A stretch of 64,000 nt of DNA from Desulfuromonas sp. (GTDB taxonomy: Bacteria; Desulfobacterota; Desulfuromonadia; Desulfuromonadales; UBA2294): the NCBI GenBank assembly GCA_002869615.1, contig PKUH01000057.1, forward strand, positions 1 through 64,000, written 5' to 3'. This document shows, one piece after another, positions 40,732 through 51,461 of this stretch (position 1 is the first letter of the stretch; the number at the start of each line of letters is the position of its first letter). The notes beneath the pieces are model-generated. The model saw only the letters and a list, made by a program, of their open reading frames with translations, was not told where the DNA came from and did not search any database. Both the position numbers and the translations under genes were made by a program.

Positions 40732-42129
40732 TCATTTCTTTTTGCGGCCGGCCTTGTGAATGGCGTGGCCGCCGACGTCCTCGGCCGCTTCCAGTACAAT
40801 CTCCGGCAAGGTCGGGTGGGCATGAATAACCTCGCCAAGCTGCCCGGCGGTCAGGCCATGGGTCATCGCCACCGCCACTTCGGAAATCAGGGCCGAAGCC
40901 TCTGCGCCAACGATCGCCGCGCCGACGATCCGGTCACTCTTTTTTTCTGCCATGATCTTGATCGAACCACGGCTCTCGCCATCACAGAGAGCTTTACCGG
41001 AAGCCATATAGGCAAACCGGCCGATATTGACAGTGATCCCCTGTTCCTTGCATTCGGTTTCGGTCAAACCGACCTGGCCGATCTCCGGCAAGGTGAAAAT
41101 GGCGCTCGGCACCACCGAATAATCAGTGCTCTCGTTACCGCCGAGAGCATTGGCTACGGCAATACCGGCCTGATAGGAGGCGACATGCGCCAGCTGGATT
41201 CCGCCGGTGACATCACCGATGGCATAGATATCGGAAGCCGACGTCCGCAAGCCTTCATCGACCTTGATGGCGCCGTTTTCAACCTCAACACCGACCGAGT
41301 CAAGATCAAGGCCGGTGATGTTCGGAACCCGGCCGACCGCAACCAGGACTTTGGCAAAAAGCTGTTCCTGATCACCAAATTTCGCCCGGACGCCATCCGG
41401 GGTGACTTCAAGAGATTCGACTGCCGTATCGACATGAACGGCGACCGAACGTTCCTTGAACGATTTTTCGACTTCCCGGACAATCTGCCGATCACTCAGC
41501 GAGAGGATTTGCGGCAGTGCTTCTACGATTGTCACCCGGCTGCCGAGAGCCGCAAAAATACCGGCAAATTCACAACCTATATAGCCCCCGCCGATCACCA
41601 GCAGGCTCTCGGGAAGGTCTTTAATAGCAAGAATTTCATTGCTGGTCAAAATATTTTTCCCGTCGATTGACAGGGCCTGCGGACGGGCCGGAAGCGAGCC
41701 GGTCGCAATGATAATCTTTTTCGCCTTGATGCGACCGGTGACCCCCGGCTGACGGATGCAGATTTGCCCTTCCCCCTCAAGCGACGCCTTGCCCTTGATG
41801 ACATCAACGCTCCGGCTTTTCAGCAACTGCTCAATACCGCCGACCAGCTGCTCAACAACACCATCTTTGCGTTCCATAGCCCGGGAAAAATCAAACCCGA
41901 CCTCGCCCACGCTTATACCGTGATCGGAGGCATGTGCCAGACGCTCCTTGAGCAGGGCGGTGCTGTAGAGCGCCTTGGTCGGAATGCAGCCACGGTTCAG
42001 GCAGGTTCCACCGACCCGGTCGGCTTCGACCAGGCAGACGCAGGCATCCTGCTGGGCGGCGCGGATGGCTGCAACATAGCCGCCAGGTCCACCACCGATT
42101 ACGGCAATATCATATTCCTTATTCGGCAT
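40732..42129 (-). CDS. lpdA: Dihydrolipoamide dehydrogenase (E3)
   Basis: A 465-residue FAD disulfide reductase. It has the FAD site IGGGPGGYVAAIRAAQ, the redox disulfide GGTCLNRGCIPTKAL, an NAD site (GGGYIGCEFAGIFAALG), and C-terminal HAHPTLPE with the catalytic His. It reoxidises lipoyl groups of 2-oxoacid dehydrogenases or the glycine cleavage system. No E1, lipoylated E2 or gcv gene is beside it; only the lysine-less E2 at 32 kb is in the window. It starts 4 bases after tsaE. Confidence 0.94.
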   Translation of the reverse strand: MPNKEYDIAVIGGGPGGYVAAIRAAQQDACVCLVEADRVGGTCLNRGCIPTKALYSTALLKERLAHASDHGISVGEVGFDFSRAMERKDGVVEQLVGGIEQLLKSRSVDVIKGKASLEGEGQICIRQPGVTGRIKAKKIIIATGSLPARPQALSIDGKNILTSNEILAIKDLPESLLVIGGGYIGCEFAGIFAALGSRVTIVEALPQILSLSDRQIVREVEKSFKERSVAVHVDTAVESLEVTPDGVRAKFGDQEQLFAKVLVAVGRVPNITGLDLDSVGVEVENGAIKVDEGLRTSASDIYAIGDVTGGIQLAHVASYQAGIAVANALGGNESTDYSVVPSAIFTLPEIGQVGLTETECKEQGITVNIGRFAYMASGKALCDGESRGSIKIMAEKKSDRIVGAAIVGAEASALISEVAVAMTHGLTAGQLGEVIHAHPTLPEIVLEAAEDVGGHAIHKAGRKKK

Positions 42130-42133
42130 CCGG

Positions 42134-42616
42134 TCAGTACTCCTTCCTGGTTTCGGCCAGGTCGGTCAGCAGGTCTTCTCCCGATGCATCGAGCGCGGTC
42201 AGGAGAAATGTTCGATCATTCTCTTCTTCGCCATAATCGAGTTGCAGATGCAATCCTTTCAACCTGTGCTGATCGACCAGTCCGGGCCATTCAACGATCG
42301 TCACACCCTCTCCCCGCAGATAGGAGTCAAAATCAAGCTCAATCAACTCGTCGGCAGAAGCGAGACGGTAAAGATCAAAATGGGCGATTTCGAAGCGGCC
42401 GCGGTAAAGGTTCATCAGCGTATAGGTCGGGCTGTTGACCGCGACCTCTGAAGGGACGCCGAGCCCTTTGGCTATCCCCTGAACCAGACAGGTTTTGCCA
42501 CTGCCAAGGTCACCCTCAAGCAGAAAGACCGTGGCGCCGGAGCAGAGGCGGCCAAGCGCTTCGCCGACATGCTGCGTCTGTTCCGGCGAATGGCTGACAA
42601 ACGCCAGAGGCTTCAC
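42134..42616 (-). CDS. tsaE: tRNA threonylcarbamoyladenosine biosynthesis ATPase TsaE
   Basis: A 160-residue P-loop ATPase: LEGDLGSGKTCLVQGIAKGLG (Walker A), SPTYTLMNLY, HFDLYRL and the VEWPG motif. It partners TsaB/TsaD in making t6A37 of tRNA. Neither partner is in this window. It overlaps the CBS gene stop by 3 bases and lpdA follows, so it is part of the long operon. Confidence 0.94.
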   Translation of the reverse strand: MKPLAFVSHSPEQTQHVGEALGRLCSGATVFLLEGDLGSGKTCLVQGIAKGLGVPSEVAVNSPTYTLMNLYRGRFEIAHFDLYRLASADELIELDFDSYLRGEGVTIVEWPGLVDQHRLKGLHLQLDYGEEENDRTFLLTALDASGEDLLTDLAETRKEY

Positions 42617-43062
42617 GCTCCCATGGCCCTGATAATATCGAGTCGCGCGACAACACCGACAACTTTTTCATTTTCAACAACCGGAACAAGCCGGGCTGTC
42701 TGGCTGCTCATCATTTCGGCGATCTCGCTGACCGGTGTGTCGAGCGAACAGGTCGCCTTCGGCTCGGTCATAATTTCGCCGACCGTACGGGCGGACATTC
42801 TTTTGACATCTTCCATGAATGCCTTTTCGCTTTCGAGGTACAGGACCCAATCGAAGATCGAAACGACGGTCGGTATATGCAATGGCCGATCCCGCTCAAT
42901 CAGATCGTTTTGCGATATGATTCCTTCCAGGTGGCCATTTTCATCGAGAACCGGCAATGCATTGTAGCGGGTTTCTTCGAAAAGCTTGGCCAATTCTTCA
43001 AGACTGCTCTCCCGGCTAACCGACCGCACGTCTTTGGTCATCACATCTTTAGCTGTCAACAT
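42613..43062 (-). CDS. CBS-domain pair protein
   Basis: A 149-residue protein made only of two CBS domains: AKDVMTKDVRSVSRESSLEELAKLF with LPVLDENGHLEGIIS, and VGEIMTEPKATCSLDTPVSEI with LVPVVENEKVVGVVARLDI. A 30-residue insert separates the halves. CBS pairs sense adenine nucleotides. The target is unknown; it sits between nnr and tsaE with overlaps at both ends. Confidence 0.88.
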   Translation of the reverse strand: MLTAKDVMTKDVRSVSRESSLEELAKLFEETRYNALPVLDENGHLEGIISQNDLIERDRPLHIPTVVSIFDWVLYLESEKAFMEDVKRMSARTVGEIMTEPKATCSLDTPVSEIAEMMSSQTARLVPVVENEKVVGVVARLDIIRAMGA

Positions 43063-44615
43063 AATTCATCCCCTGTCAATAGTTCTTCTCGTGTTGCTGG
43101 TAAATCGGCCAGAAGATCCGACGCCAGAACACCGGCCTGGCCTCGGCTTTCGGCAAGGCGGTCGGCTGACCGGCCATGCAGATAAACGCCAAGCAGCGCC
43201 GCCGCTTCAGCTTTCATACCCTGGGCAAGCAGGCCGCTGATCACCCCGGTCAGCACATCCCCGGTCCCGCCGCTGGCAAGAGCCGGATTACCGCTGCCAT
43301 TGATAAAAACCGCACCATCGGGCGTAGCAACAATGGTTCGGGCCCCCTTGAGGACAACAACAACTTGCCGGGAGCAGGCAACCTGCCGGGCAATTGAAAT
43401 TCGGTCCGACTCGACTTCGGCAACCGACAGACCGGTCAATCGGGCCATTTCTCCGGGATGCGGAGTCAGCACTGTCGGCGCCATCCGCTCCTGTAATATT
43501 TCGAGATGACCGGCCAGTGCGTTCAGACCATCGGCATCGACAACCAGTGGCAGCGGGCACTCGCGAACCAGGCGCCGGACAAGTCCGGCAACTTCTTCGC
43601 CGGTTCCGAGTCCGGGACCAACGGCCAGCACCGACTTCTGTTGCCACAACTGTTGGATATCGACCAAGGCCTGCATGCTGACCCTCCCGTCGACTTCAGG
43701 TAACGGCACAGTCATCACCTCGGTCAGTTTCTCCTCAAAAACCGGATGCAGTTGTGCCGGGCAAGCCAAAGTGGCCAAACCGACGCCGGCCCGCAGGGCC
43801 GCTTCAGCAGCCAGAGCAGCCGCTCCCGACTTTCCGCTCGATCCGGCAACCAGCAACAGGTGTCCAAAGGTCCCCTTGTGCCCTGAAGCCGGCCGTTCCG
43901 GCAGCAGGAAGCGGGCTGCGGCAAAATCGATAAAATGATGATCAACATCCTGCTGTTGCAGAAGCTGGACCGGAATTCCGATATCGGCGACAACCAGATC
44001 GCCGACATATTCGGCTCCCGGATAGATAACCTGGCCGACTTTAGCGCAGGCAAATGTTACGGTCAGGTCGGCTGCAACCGCCGTCCCGAGTACTTTGCCG
44101 CTCGTCGCGTCAATTCCGGAGGGTATATCAACGGCAATGATCGCTTCGGCAGCTTCATTCGCCCAGTCAATCGCTTTTTCATAGAGCCCTGAAACCGCGG
44201 AAAAAAGGCCGGTTCCGAACAGGGCGTCGACGACAATAATCGGGTCGAGCTGCGGCAACAGGCGCTCGAGCTCATCACTATCGGTGACAAAAAGGACTTC
44301 TGCTTCGCTTTTCAGGAGGATATCGAGATTGATCCTGGCATCGCCCGTTATCTTTTCGGCGGCCGCCAGAACGATGGTCAAAACCTGCCAGCCGCGGTTG
44401 AGCAGATGCCGGGCAATGACATAACCATCGCCGCCATTATTCCCCTTGCCCGCCAGAATCGTGACCGGACCGGGACAGAGTTCAGCAAAAACATCTTCGA
44501 GCTGGTCGACGGTCGCCTTGCCGGCATTCTCCATCAGAACCGGGCCGGGGACATGCCAATCCTCGATCGCTGCCCGATCAAGTTCACGCATCTGTTTTGC
44601 CGTCAGTAAAATCAT
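43056..44615 (-). CDS. nnr: Bifunctional NAD(P)H-hydrate epimerase / dehydratase
   Basis: A 519-residue fusion that repairs hydrated NAD(P)H. The N-terminal epimerase (1-215) has VTILAGKGNNGGDGYVIARHL and PSGIDATSGKVLG. The C-terminal ADP-dependent dehydratase (230-510) has VVDADGLNALA, LTPHPGEMARLTG and GSGNPALASGGTGDVLTG. It overlaps acpS by 4 bases and the CBS gene by 7. Adjacency of acpS and nnr is common. Confidence 0.95.
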   Translation of the reverse strand: MILLTAKQMRELDRAAIEDWHVPGPVLMENAGKATVDQLEDVFAELCPGPVTILAGKGNNGGDGYVIARHLLNRGWQVLTIVLAAAEKITGDARINLDILLKSEAEVLFVTDSDELERLLPQLDPIIVVDALFGTGLFSAVSGLYEKAIDWANEAAEAIIAVDIPSGIDATSGKVLGTAVAADLTVTFACAKVGQVIYPGAEYVGDLVVADIGIPVQLLQQQDVDHHFIDFAAARFLLPERPASGHKGTFGHLLLVAGSSGKSGAAALAAEAALRAGVGLATLACPAQLHPVFEEKLTEVMTVPLPEVDGRVSMQALVDIQQLWQQKSVLAVGPGLGTGEEVAGLVRRLVRECPLPLVVDADGLNALAGHLEILQERMAPTVLTPHPGEMARLTGLSVAEVESDRISIARQVACSRQVVVVLKGARTIVATPDGAVFINGSGNPALASGGTGDVLTGVISGLLAQGMKAEAAALLGVYLHGRSADRLAESRGQAGVLASDLLADLPATREELLTGDELC

Positions 44616-44995
44616 TCTGTCTCCAGCACAACTGTCGCGACCGCGTAATCACCTTCATGGCTGTATGAAAGGTGCAGCCCGGAACAGTCCTGTCCATCGA
44701 AAATTTCCCGGGCCCGGCCGGACAACCGCAGCGATGGTTTGCCCAGCGGGTTCAATTCGACGGTCATGTCATGCCAAGAAATGCCGTCACGCAGACCGAG
44801 CCCGAGGGCCTTGAGGAAGGCTTCCTTGGCGGCAAACCGGGCCGCAAGATGTGGCGCCGGGTATTTCTTTGCCAGGGCATACTCGATTTCCCCGGCCGTG
44901 AAAATCCGCTCGATAACGGCCATTTTCCGATCAAGGAATTTTTCAAAACGGCTGATCCGTGCCAGATCAGTACCGATCCCGGCAAGCGGCGACAT
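44612..44995 (-). CDS. acpS: Holo-[acyl-carrier-protein] synthase
   Basis: A 127-residue enzyme transferring 4'-phosphopantetheine to ACP. Signature GIGTDLARISRFEKFL near the start and FAAKEAFLKALGLGLRDGISW are complete, with LHLSYSHEGDYAVATV at the end. A longer open frame to 45403 only overlaps pdxJ in another frame. The start ATG 44995 lies one base beyond the pdxJ stop. Confidence 0.94.
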   Translation of the reverse strand: MSPLAGIGTDLARISRFEKFLDRKMAVIERIFTAGEIEYALAKKYPAPHLAARFAAKEAFLKALGLGLRDGISWHDMTVELNPLGKPSLRLSGRAREIFDGQDCSGLHLSYSHEGDYAVATVVLETE

Positions 44996-44996
44996 C

Positions 44997-45716
44997 TCAG
45001 CCCCCGTGCACCAGGTCGGCCATTTCTCTGACCGCCCGGTCCAGTCCGACCAGTACCGCCCGGGAAATAATGCTGTGACCGATATTGTATTCCTCGACTC
45101 CACCGAGGGCGATGACGTCGCGGATATTCCAGTAATCGAGACCATGCCCGGCATTGATGCCGAGACCGAGTTTACGGCCGGCCCGGATGGCGGTTTCGAT
45201 TTTCGCCAGCTCATTCTTCCGCATTTCCGGCTTTTTGGCATCGCAGTAGGTTCCGGTATGGATCTCGATATAATCAGCGCCGACCCGGTGTGACATCTTG
45301 ATCTGTTCGATCTCGGGATCAACAAAGAGGGAAACGGTAATCCCGCCCTGGCGCAGCATTTCGACCTGTTTCTTGACCAGCAGGCGGTGCAGGCTGACAT
45401 CAAGGCCGCCTTCGGTCATCAACTCTTCGCGCTTTTCCGGAACCAGGGTCACCGCGTCAGGAAGTATTTTCAATGCAATCGCAACCATCTCGTCAGTCGG
45501 AGCCATTTCGAGATTCATGCGGGTCCGGATCGTTTTCCGGAGCAGCATGACATCACGCTCCTGGATATGTCGCCGGTCTTCACGCAAGTGAACGGTGATG
45601 CCGTCGGCGCCGGCCAACTCGGAAACCGAAGCCGCCGTTACCGGGTCCGGCTCGCTTCCGCCACGGGCCTGGCGAATGGTCGCAACATGATCGACATTAA
45701 CTCCCAGTTTCGCCAC
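44997..45716 (-). CDS. pdxJ: Pyridoxine 5'-phosphate synthase
   Basis: A 239-residue TIM-barrel enzyme making pyridoxine phosphate from 1-deoxyxylulose-5-phosphate and aminoacetone-phosphate. Start [19 protein letters not shown], then [34 protein letters not shown], and IEIHTG are classic. Only 2 bases separate it from glmM; acpS follows, the familiar pdxJ-acpS pair. Confidence 0.96.
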   Translation of the reverse strand: MAKLGVNVDHVATIRQARGGSEPDPVTAASVSELAGADGITVHLREDRRHIQERDVMLLRKTIRTRMNLEMAPTDEMVAIALKILPDAVTLVPEKREELMTEGGLDVSLHRLLVKKQVEMLRQGGITVSLFVDPEIEQIKMSHRVGADYIEIHTGTYCDAKKPEMRKNELAKIETAIRAGRKLGLGINAGHGLDYWNIRDVIALGGVEEYNIGHSIISRAVLVGLDRAVREMADLVHGG

Positions 45717-45718
45717 GC

Positions 45719-47095
45719 CTAATGCTCCTCTCTGCGCCCGCCGAGGCTTTTTTCAACCGCGGTGGCGATATCGTGTGCCAATTCGAGAATCTGATCTTCC
45801 TTTTCTCCCTCCAGCATGATTCGCAGAAGCGGTTCGGTCCCCGAATAGCGGATCAAAACGCGGCCGCTGCCGCCAAGCTCCCGTTCGGCTTTACCAATCA
45901 CCTTCTGCACTTCCGGAACCGTTTCAAGCTCGGCTTTGCGATCTACGCGGACATTAAGAAGGACCTGTGGCAGTGAGGTCATAACCTTGGCCAGATCGGA
46001 GAGTTTGCGGCCACTGCGCTGCATGATCGCCAGGACCTGGAGCGCCGAAACCATGCCGTCACCGGTCGTATTGTGATCAAGGAAAATCATGTGCCCCGAC
46101 TGCTCGCCACCGAGGTTGTAGCCATGCTTGCGCATTTCCTCGACAACGTAGCGATCGCCGACGGCTGTCTTGACCACCTTGCCGCCAGCTTCACGAATGG
46201 CGATATCGAGCCCCATATTGCTCATGACGGTCGCGACAACCGTCTTCTTGGCGAGCTTTTTCTGCGCCAACAGGTCCGTCGCGCAAATCGCCATGACATG
46301 ATCGCCGTCAATCAGGATGCCTTTTTCATCAACGAAGAGTACCCGGTCGGCATCACCGTCAAGAGCGATGCCGAGATCGGCATCATGTGCCCTGACCGCT
46401 TCCGACATGACATCCGGGTGCAGCGAGCCGCAGCCGGCATTGATGTTGGTCCCGTTCGGCGAAACCCCGAGCCGGACAACCTCGGCGCCGAGTTCCTCGA
46501 GAACGGTCGGTGCTATCTTGTAGGCAGCGCCATTGGCACAATCGAGAACAATCTTCAGCCCATTAAGGTCGAGGTCCCGCGGAAAGGAATGCTTGAGAAA
46601 AACAATATAGCGGCCGGCGGCATCGTCAATCCGGTAGGCCTTGCCGACATCGGAAGCAATCGGCCGAACCGAGTCGATTTTGCCGGAATCGATCAGATCC
46701 TCGATCTCGATCTCGATATTGTCCGGCAGCTTGAACCCGTCGCGCGAAAAGAACTTGATGCCGTTATCCTGGAACGGATTATGCGAAGCCGAAATCATGA
46801 CCCCGGCATCGGCCCGCATCGATGCTGCCAGAAATGCGATCCCGGGGGTCGGCATCGGACCGATCAGGTAAGCGTCGACTCCCATCGAACAGATGCCGGC
46901 GACCAGGGCATTTTCGATCATGTAGCAGGAGAGACGGGTATCCTTGCCGATCAGTATCCGGTGCCGCCGGTCACTCTGTTTCTCCTTGAAGAGATAGGCC
47001 GCGGCCCGACCGAGCTGCATCGCAACTTCAGCCGTCATCGGGTAAACATTGGCGACACCACGGACGCCATCGGTTCCAAAAAGTCGCTTGGCCAT
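45719..47095 (-). CDS. glmM: Phosphoglucosamine mutase
   Basis: A 458-residue enzyme converting glucosamine-6-P to glucosamine-1-P for peptidoglycan and LPS. Start [16 protein letters not shown], phosphoserine loop [17 protein letters not shown] (Ser near 103), metal loop DGDADRVLF and sugar loop [13 protein letters not shown] 47095 overlaps the cdaR stop. The cdaA-cdaR-glmM order is the conserved c-di-AMP module, in which GlmM activity and CdaA are mutually tuned. Confidence 0.96.
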   Translation of the reverse strand: MAKRLFGTDGVRGVANVYPMTAEVAMQLGRAAAYLFKEKQSDRRHRILIGKDTRLSCYMIENALVAGICSMGVDAYLIGPMPTPGIAFLAASMRADAGVMISASHNPFQDNGIKFFSRDGFKLPDNIEIEIEDLIDSGKIDSVRPIASDVGKAYRIDDAAGRYIVFLKHSFPRDLDLNGLKIVLDCANGAAYKIAPTVLEELGAEVVRLGVSPNGTNINAGCGSLHPDVMSEAVRAHDADLGIALDGDADRVLFVDEKGILIDGDHVMAICATDLLAQKKLAKKTVVATVMSNMGLDIAIREAGGKVVKTAVGDRYVVEEMRKHGYNLGGEQSGHMIFLDHNTTGDGMVSALQVLAIMQRSGRKLSDLAKVMTSLPQVLLNVRVDRKAELETVPEVQKVIGKAERELGGSGRVLIRYSGTEPLLRIMLEGEKEDQILELAHDIATAVEKSLGGRREEH

Positions 47096-47769
47096 CACTT
47101 CTTCGTTCCCTTTTTGCGTTCCGGCTTGACCGGCTCGATAACAACATTCACTTCGACCGCCAGGTTCTCCTTCAGAGAGGTGAACTTACCGACATAGTCG
47201 AGTGGCGTTTCAAGCTGGAAGCTTTCACGGACTTCCGAAATATCGATCGCTTCGGTCACAACCTCGTTGACATTCTTGAGCTCACTCCCGGCACCGACGA
47301 CAACGACATTTTCCGGGGTGATTTCAATCTTTTCGACTTTAAGGCCCTCCGGAAGAATTCCGGAAAAGACCGTCCTGATCGGAACCTCTTTCTCTTTGAC
47401 CTTTTCCAGCCGGACATCGACCACCGCCGGTGATATCCGGGTAATCTTCAATGTCCGCGGAATCGAGAAGGTCTCATCAAGACGCTTGAATGACGTCACT
47501 CCGGGTGCCAGCCCCTCAAGATCAATTGAAATATTCATATCGGCCGGAGCAAGATTGAGCAAAGCAGTGCGCGGTCCGGAGATCCGGACATCGACGAGGC
47601 TCGGGATCTCACTGGTGACAATCAGCCCCTCCGGCACATTCTGCAGCTCCAGAGGAACGGCGTACCCCTTCTCAATTTTCTGTTCCCCCATGACAAAGAA
47701 CCAGAGGATCAACGCAAAAACAAACGCGAGCAGCTTCAGCATCAGGTTTTCAGTCAACAGATTCAGCAT
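47095..47769 (-). CDS. cdaR: YbbR-domain regulator of CdaA
   Basis: A 224-residue protein. One N-terminal transmembrane helix ([16 protein letters not shown]) is followed by two extracytoplasmic YbbR repeats (about 35-115 and 118-205) and a basic tail. In Firmicutes CdaR modulates the diadenylate cyclase CdaA; here it directly follows cdaA with a 2-base gap. It is shorter than four-repeat Bacillus CdaR. Confidence 0.88.
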   Translation of the reverse strand: MLNLLTENLMLKLLAFVFALILWFFVMGEQKIEKGYAVPLELQNVPEGLIVTSEIPSLVDVRISGPRTALLNLAPADMNISIDLEGLAPGVTSFKRLDETFSIPRTLKITRISPAVVDVRLEKVKEKEVPIRTVFSGILPEGLKVEKIEITPENVVVVGAGSELKNVNEVVTEAIDISEVRESFQLETPLDYVGKFTSLKENLAVEVNVVIEPVKPERKKGTKK

Positions 47770-47771
47770 GG

Positions 47772-48566
47772 TTACTTCTTCTTTTTAATCTTCGGTTTGG
47801 TCCGGGGCTCGAGAAGTCTTTTTAGAACGCGCTGCAGGGCGGTGCTGTCAAGATCACGGGTCAGCCGTCCACCGACAACGATAGAAACCTTGCCGGTCTC
47901 CTCCGAGACCACGATCGCCACCGCATCGACCAGTTCGGTCAGCCCGATGGCAGCCCGATGCCTGGTCCCGAGTTTTTTGCTTATGGAAACATCCTGCGAA
48001 AGTGGCAGGAAACATCCGGCTCGCTTCAGACACCCCTCCTGAATAACCAGCGCTCCGTCATGAATCGGCGAACCGGGAAGGAAAATCGACTGAATCAATT
48101 CGCTCGATACCCTGGCATCGAGATCAACGCCGACTTCGAGAAAATCATTGATGCCGGTTTCCCGTTCAACCACGATCAGGGCGCCATGACGCTTACCCGC
48201 CAGACTGATCGAGGCCTTGGTCAACTCTTCGATCAGGACCGATTCTTCGCGAAATGAAAGATCGGCAAAGAACGGGTTGCGGCCAACATGAATCAGGGCC
48301 CGGCGGATATCGTTCTGGAAGATAACGATAATAACGAGAATAATCGACGCCAGGAAATTATCGAGAATCCAGTGCAGAGTATAGAGTTCTCCGACCTGAG
48401 AAGCGACGTAAACGATCAGGATGACCGCCAGACCGAGCAGCATCTGAACGGCCCGGGTTCCCTTGATCAGGAGAAAAATACGGTAGATAATAAAGGCAAC
48501 CAGTAGAATGTCGAGCAAATCGAGCACCCACCTGAAGCCCTGGAAAAATTGAACAATATCACCCAT
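47772..48566 (-). CDS. cdaA: Diadenylate cyclase CdaA (DacA)
   Basis: A 264-residue enzyme making cyclic di-AMP from ATP. Three N-terminal helices (about 15-100) are followed by a DAC domain with GSPIHDGALVIQ and LGTRHRAAIGLTE, the two catalytic motifs. ATG 48566 overlaps the folP stop by 8 bases; upstream in-frame sequence lies in folP and is not family-like. The tail is KIKKKK. With cdaR and glmM it forms the conserved c-di-AMP module. Confidence 0.94.
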   Translation of the reverse strand: MGDIVQFFQGFRWVLDLLDILLVAFIIYRIFLLIKGTRAVQMLLGLAVILIVYVASQVGELYTLHWILDNFLASIILVIIVIFQNDIRRALIHVGRNPFFADLSFREESVLIEELTKASISLAGKRHGALIVVERETGINDFLEVGVDLDARVSSELIQSIFLPGSPIHDGALVIQEGCLKRAGCFLPLSQDVSISKKLGTRHRAAIGLTELVDAVAIVVSEETGKVSIVVGGRLTRDLDSTALQRVLKRLLEPRTKPKIKKKK

Positions 48567-49473
48567 GATTAAATGATTCCCGGTTCTCCGTTGAACCCTG
48601 AGACGATATGGCCCAGGCGACAGTAGCCGCTTCACGGCTCGGCCCGACATCGTGCACCCTGAAAATCCGTGCTCCGGCAGCCACGCCCATGGCAATGGAA
48701 GCCAGAGAACCGGCCAGGCGTCGGGCCGGATCATCCTGATGCAGAACTTTTCCGATAAAACTTTTGCGCGAGGTTCCGAGCAGAATCGGTCGGCCGAGAG
48801 ACCGCAGTTCCCGTAACCTTCTCAGAATCTCAAGGTTCCCTTCGACACTCTTGCCAAAACCGATGCCGGGATCAACCGCGATATGCGTTATCGGCACTCC
48901 GGCATTGTCTGCCAGTGTTAGCGATTCATCGAGATATGCGCTGATCTCGGTCATGATATCCCGATAGGTCGTGTCAGACTGCATCGAGTCGGGACGCCCC
49001 CGGGTATGCATCACGAACAGACCGGCTCCGAGTCCGGCGACGACAGCAGCCATATCAGGGTCAAAATGCAGGCCGCTGATATCATTGACAAAAGCAGCTC
49101 CTGCTTCAACCGCCGCGCGGGCAACGTCGGCCTTGGTTGTATCGATTGAAACCGGCACATCGGCCAGCCTTACGGCGGCCTCTACCGCCGGTACAACCCG
49201 GGCCAGTTCTTCATCAATACTGACCGGCAAGGCTCCCGGTCGACTGCTTTCACCACCGATATCGATAAGATCGACACCTTCGTCAACCATCGATTCAATC
49301 CGCTCGCGGATTGAATCAGCATCGAGGTATCGTCCACCGTCGGAAAACGAATCGGGTGTGACATTGAGAACGCCCATGATCCGCGGTCGCGTCAGGTCGA
49401 GTCGGCAGTTTCGACCAAGCAGAAAAGCAGGCAACCCGGGGCTGTCGTCGGTTCGATCAGCCCGTTCAGTCAT
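48559..49473 (-). CDS. folP: Dihydropteroate synthase
   Basis: A 304-residue folate enzyme, target of sulfonamides. Blocks: [42 protein letters not shown] and [13 protein letters not shown]. It overlaps ftsH by 8 bases and cdaA by 8 bases. The ftsH-folP-cdaA-cdaR-glmM order recurs in many bacteria. Confidence 0.96.
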   Translation of the reverse strand: MTERADRTDDSPGLPAFLLGRNCRLDLTRPRIMGVLNVTPDSFSDGGRYLDADSIRERIESMVDEGVDLIDIGGESSRPGALPVSIDEELARVVPAVEAAVRLADVPVSIDTTKADVARAAVEAGAAFVNDISGLHFDPDMAAVVAGLGAGLFVMHTRGRPDSMQSDTTYRDIMTEISAYLDESLTLADNAGVPITHIAVDPGIGFGKSVEGNLEILRRLRELRSLGRPILLGTSRKSFIGKVLHQDDPARRLAGSLASIAMGVAAGARIFRVHDVGPSREAATVAWAISSQGSTENRESFNHG

Positions 49474-51355
49474 CCGTTTCCGGATGACCCTCGTTCAGAC
49501 AAGGGCCATCTGCCGGAGCGACGGTCTCGCCTTCTTCACCGACATTTTCCTTGAGCTCCTCGGGTACGTCGTCGCCAAAAACAATTTTCTTCAATTCTTC
49601 GGCGTCCAGAGTTTCACGCTCGAGCAAGGCTTCGGAAATAGAGACCAAAGACTCCCGGTTCTCACTGAGAATCTTGGTGGTCCGGTCGTAACATTCCTGA
49701 ACAATGCCGCGGATCTCCTTGTCGATTTCGATCGCCGTTGCTTCACTGTAATTCTTGGTATGACCGATATCACGCCCGAGGAAAACTTCACCTTCTTTTT
49801 CACCGAAGGTCAACGGGCCGATCTTGTCGCTCATGCCCCACTCGCAGACCATCTTGCGGGCCAATGCCGTCGATCGCTCAAGGTCATTCGAAGCACCGGT
49901 GGTCACCGAATCGAAGCTGATTTCTTCGGCGATACGGCCGCCGAGCAATGTACAGATCTTGGTATAGAGCCCTTCCTTGGTCTCGTTGTATTTTTCCTCT
50001 TCCGGCAGATACATGGTCACCCCCATGGCCCGACCACGCGGAATAATTGAAACCTTGTGCACCGGATCGGCCCCGGGCGTAACCAGAGCGACCAGCGCAT
50101 GCCCCGCTTCATGATAGGCGGTCACTTTCTTCTCTTCTTCGGTAATCACCATCGAGCGCCGTTCGGCCCCCATCATCACCTTGTCCTTGGCCGATTCGAC
50201 ATCTTCCATTTCGACCTGCTTCTTGTCGGCCCGGGCCGCCAGCAGAGCGGCTTCGTTGATCAGATTTTCGAGATCGGCACCGGAGAACCCGGGGGTCCCC
50301 TTGGCGACAACCTCAAGGTCTACGTCCTCGGAAAGCGGCGTCTTGCGGGCATGGACCTGAAGAATCCGGGTTCTGCCCCTTACATCGGGACGCGGCACCG
50401 TAACCTGGCGGTCGAAGCGGCCCGGACGGAGCAGGGCCGGATCGAGAACATCCGGACGGTTGGTCGCGGCGATCAGGATGACCCCTTCATTCGACTCGAA
50501 ACCATCCATCTCGACCAGCAGCTGGTTGAGGGTTTGTTCCCGTTCGTCGTGCCCGCCGCCGAGACCGGCACCACGATGGCGACCGACCGCATCGATTTCG
50601 TCGATAAAGATGATACAGGGCGCATTCTTCTTGCCCTGGACGAAAAGATCGCGAACCCGACTGGCGCCGACACCGACAAACATCTCGACAAAATCGGAAC
50701 CGGAGATCGAGAAGAACGGGACACCGGCTTCGCCGGCGATTGCGCGGCCGAGCAGGGTTTTACCGGTTCCGGGAGGCCCGACCAGGAGCACGCCCTTCGG
50801 AATCCGGCCGCCGAGGCGGGAGAATTTCTTCGGATCCTTGAGAAAGGAAACAATCTCCTCGAGCTCATCCTTCGCTTCGTCAATCCCGGCGACATCGCTG
50901 AAGGTGACCCGCGCCATGGTATCGGAGAGCAGCTTGGCCCGGCTCTTGCCGAAGCTCATCGCCTTGCCGCCGCCCGACTGCATCTGCCGCATGAAGAAGA
51001 TCCAGACGGCTATCAGCAGGAGAATCGGCCCCCAGGAGACGAGGAGCGTAAACCAGAAGCTGCGATCCTCGTCCGGCTTCGCCTCGATGACGACCCCCTT
51101 ATCCCGGAGCTCGGAGATCATGTTCGGATCGTTCGGCGAATAGGTCGTAAACTTGCCTTCGTCGACATAGGATCCGGTGATATCCGACCCCTGCACCGTA
51201 ATCTTCTCGACCCGGCCCTCTTCGACCGCGGTCAGAAAAGCGGTATAACTGATCGGTTTCTCATCCTGATTTTTTTGCCCCATCATGTTGAACAACATGA
51301 TCATGACCAGACAGATCACGAGCCAGAGTGCGAGATTTTTATAGAACTGGTTCAC
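49466..51355 (-). CDS. ftsH: ATP-dependent zinc metalloprotease FtsH
   Basis: A 629-residue inner-membrane AAA+ protease. Two N-terminal helices (about 7-23 and 105-122) flank a periplasmic domain. Walker [15 protein letters not shown] is near 196; Walker [10 protein letters not shown] and the arginine-finger region RPGRFDRQV follow. The zinc site HEAGH is near 418. It degrades misfolded membrane proteins. No obvious promoter was identified in the 106-base gap after tilS. Confidence 0.97.
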   Translation of the reverse strand: MNQFYKNLALWLVICLVMIMLFNMMGQKNQDEKPISYTAFLTAVEEGRVEKITVQGSDITGSYVDEGKFTTYSPNDPNMISELRDKGVVIEAKPDEDRSFWFTLLVSWGPILLLIAVWIFFMRQMQSGGGKAMSFGKSRAKLLSDTMARVTFSDVAGIDEAKDELEEIVSFLKDPKKFSRLGGRIPKGVLLVGPPGTGKTLLGRAIAGEAGVPFFSISGSDFVEMFVGVGASRVRDLFVQGKKNAPCIIFIDEIDAVGRHRGAGLGGGHDEREQTLNQLLVEMDGFESNEGVILIAATNRPDVLDPALLRPGRFDRQVTVPRPDVRGRTRILQVHARKTPLSEDVDLEVVAKGTPGFSGADLENLINEAALLAARADKKQVEMEDVESAKDKVMMGAERRSMVITEEEKKVTAYHEAGHALVALVTPGADPVHKVSIIPRGRAMGVTMYLPEEEKYNETKEGLYTKICTLLGGRIAEEISFDSVTTGASNDLERSTALARKMVCEWGMSDKIGPLTFGEKEGEVFLGRDIGHTKNYSEATAIEIDKEIRGIVQECYDRTTKILSENRESLVSISEALLERETLDAEELKKIVFGDDVPEELKENVGEEGETVAPADGPCLNEGHPETDD

Positions 51356-51461
51356 CGTACCCCCTAAGAGTGTGTGAGAGTGGAAGTTTCGTTTGTAATC
51401 ATGCGTAAATATTAGGCTTATGTAACACGGAAATTTAACACAAAAAATGACGCCTCACAAG

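Noticed and set aside
40360-41670. Plus-strand frame of 436 codons opposite lysC and lpdA
   Set aside because: It spans two clear minus-strand genes and their junction; composition-driven antisense frame.
45000-45403. Longer acpS frame of 263 codons
   Set aside because: The extra 136 residues overlap pdxJ in another frame and are not AcpS-like.
46073-47197. Plus-strand frame of 374 codons opposite glmM
   Set aside because: Antisense shadow of glmM with no recognisable domain.
50057-51367. Plus-strand frame of 436 codons opposite ftsH
   Set aside because: Antisense shadow of ftsH, His/Asp-rich as expected from reversed codons.
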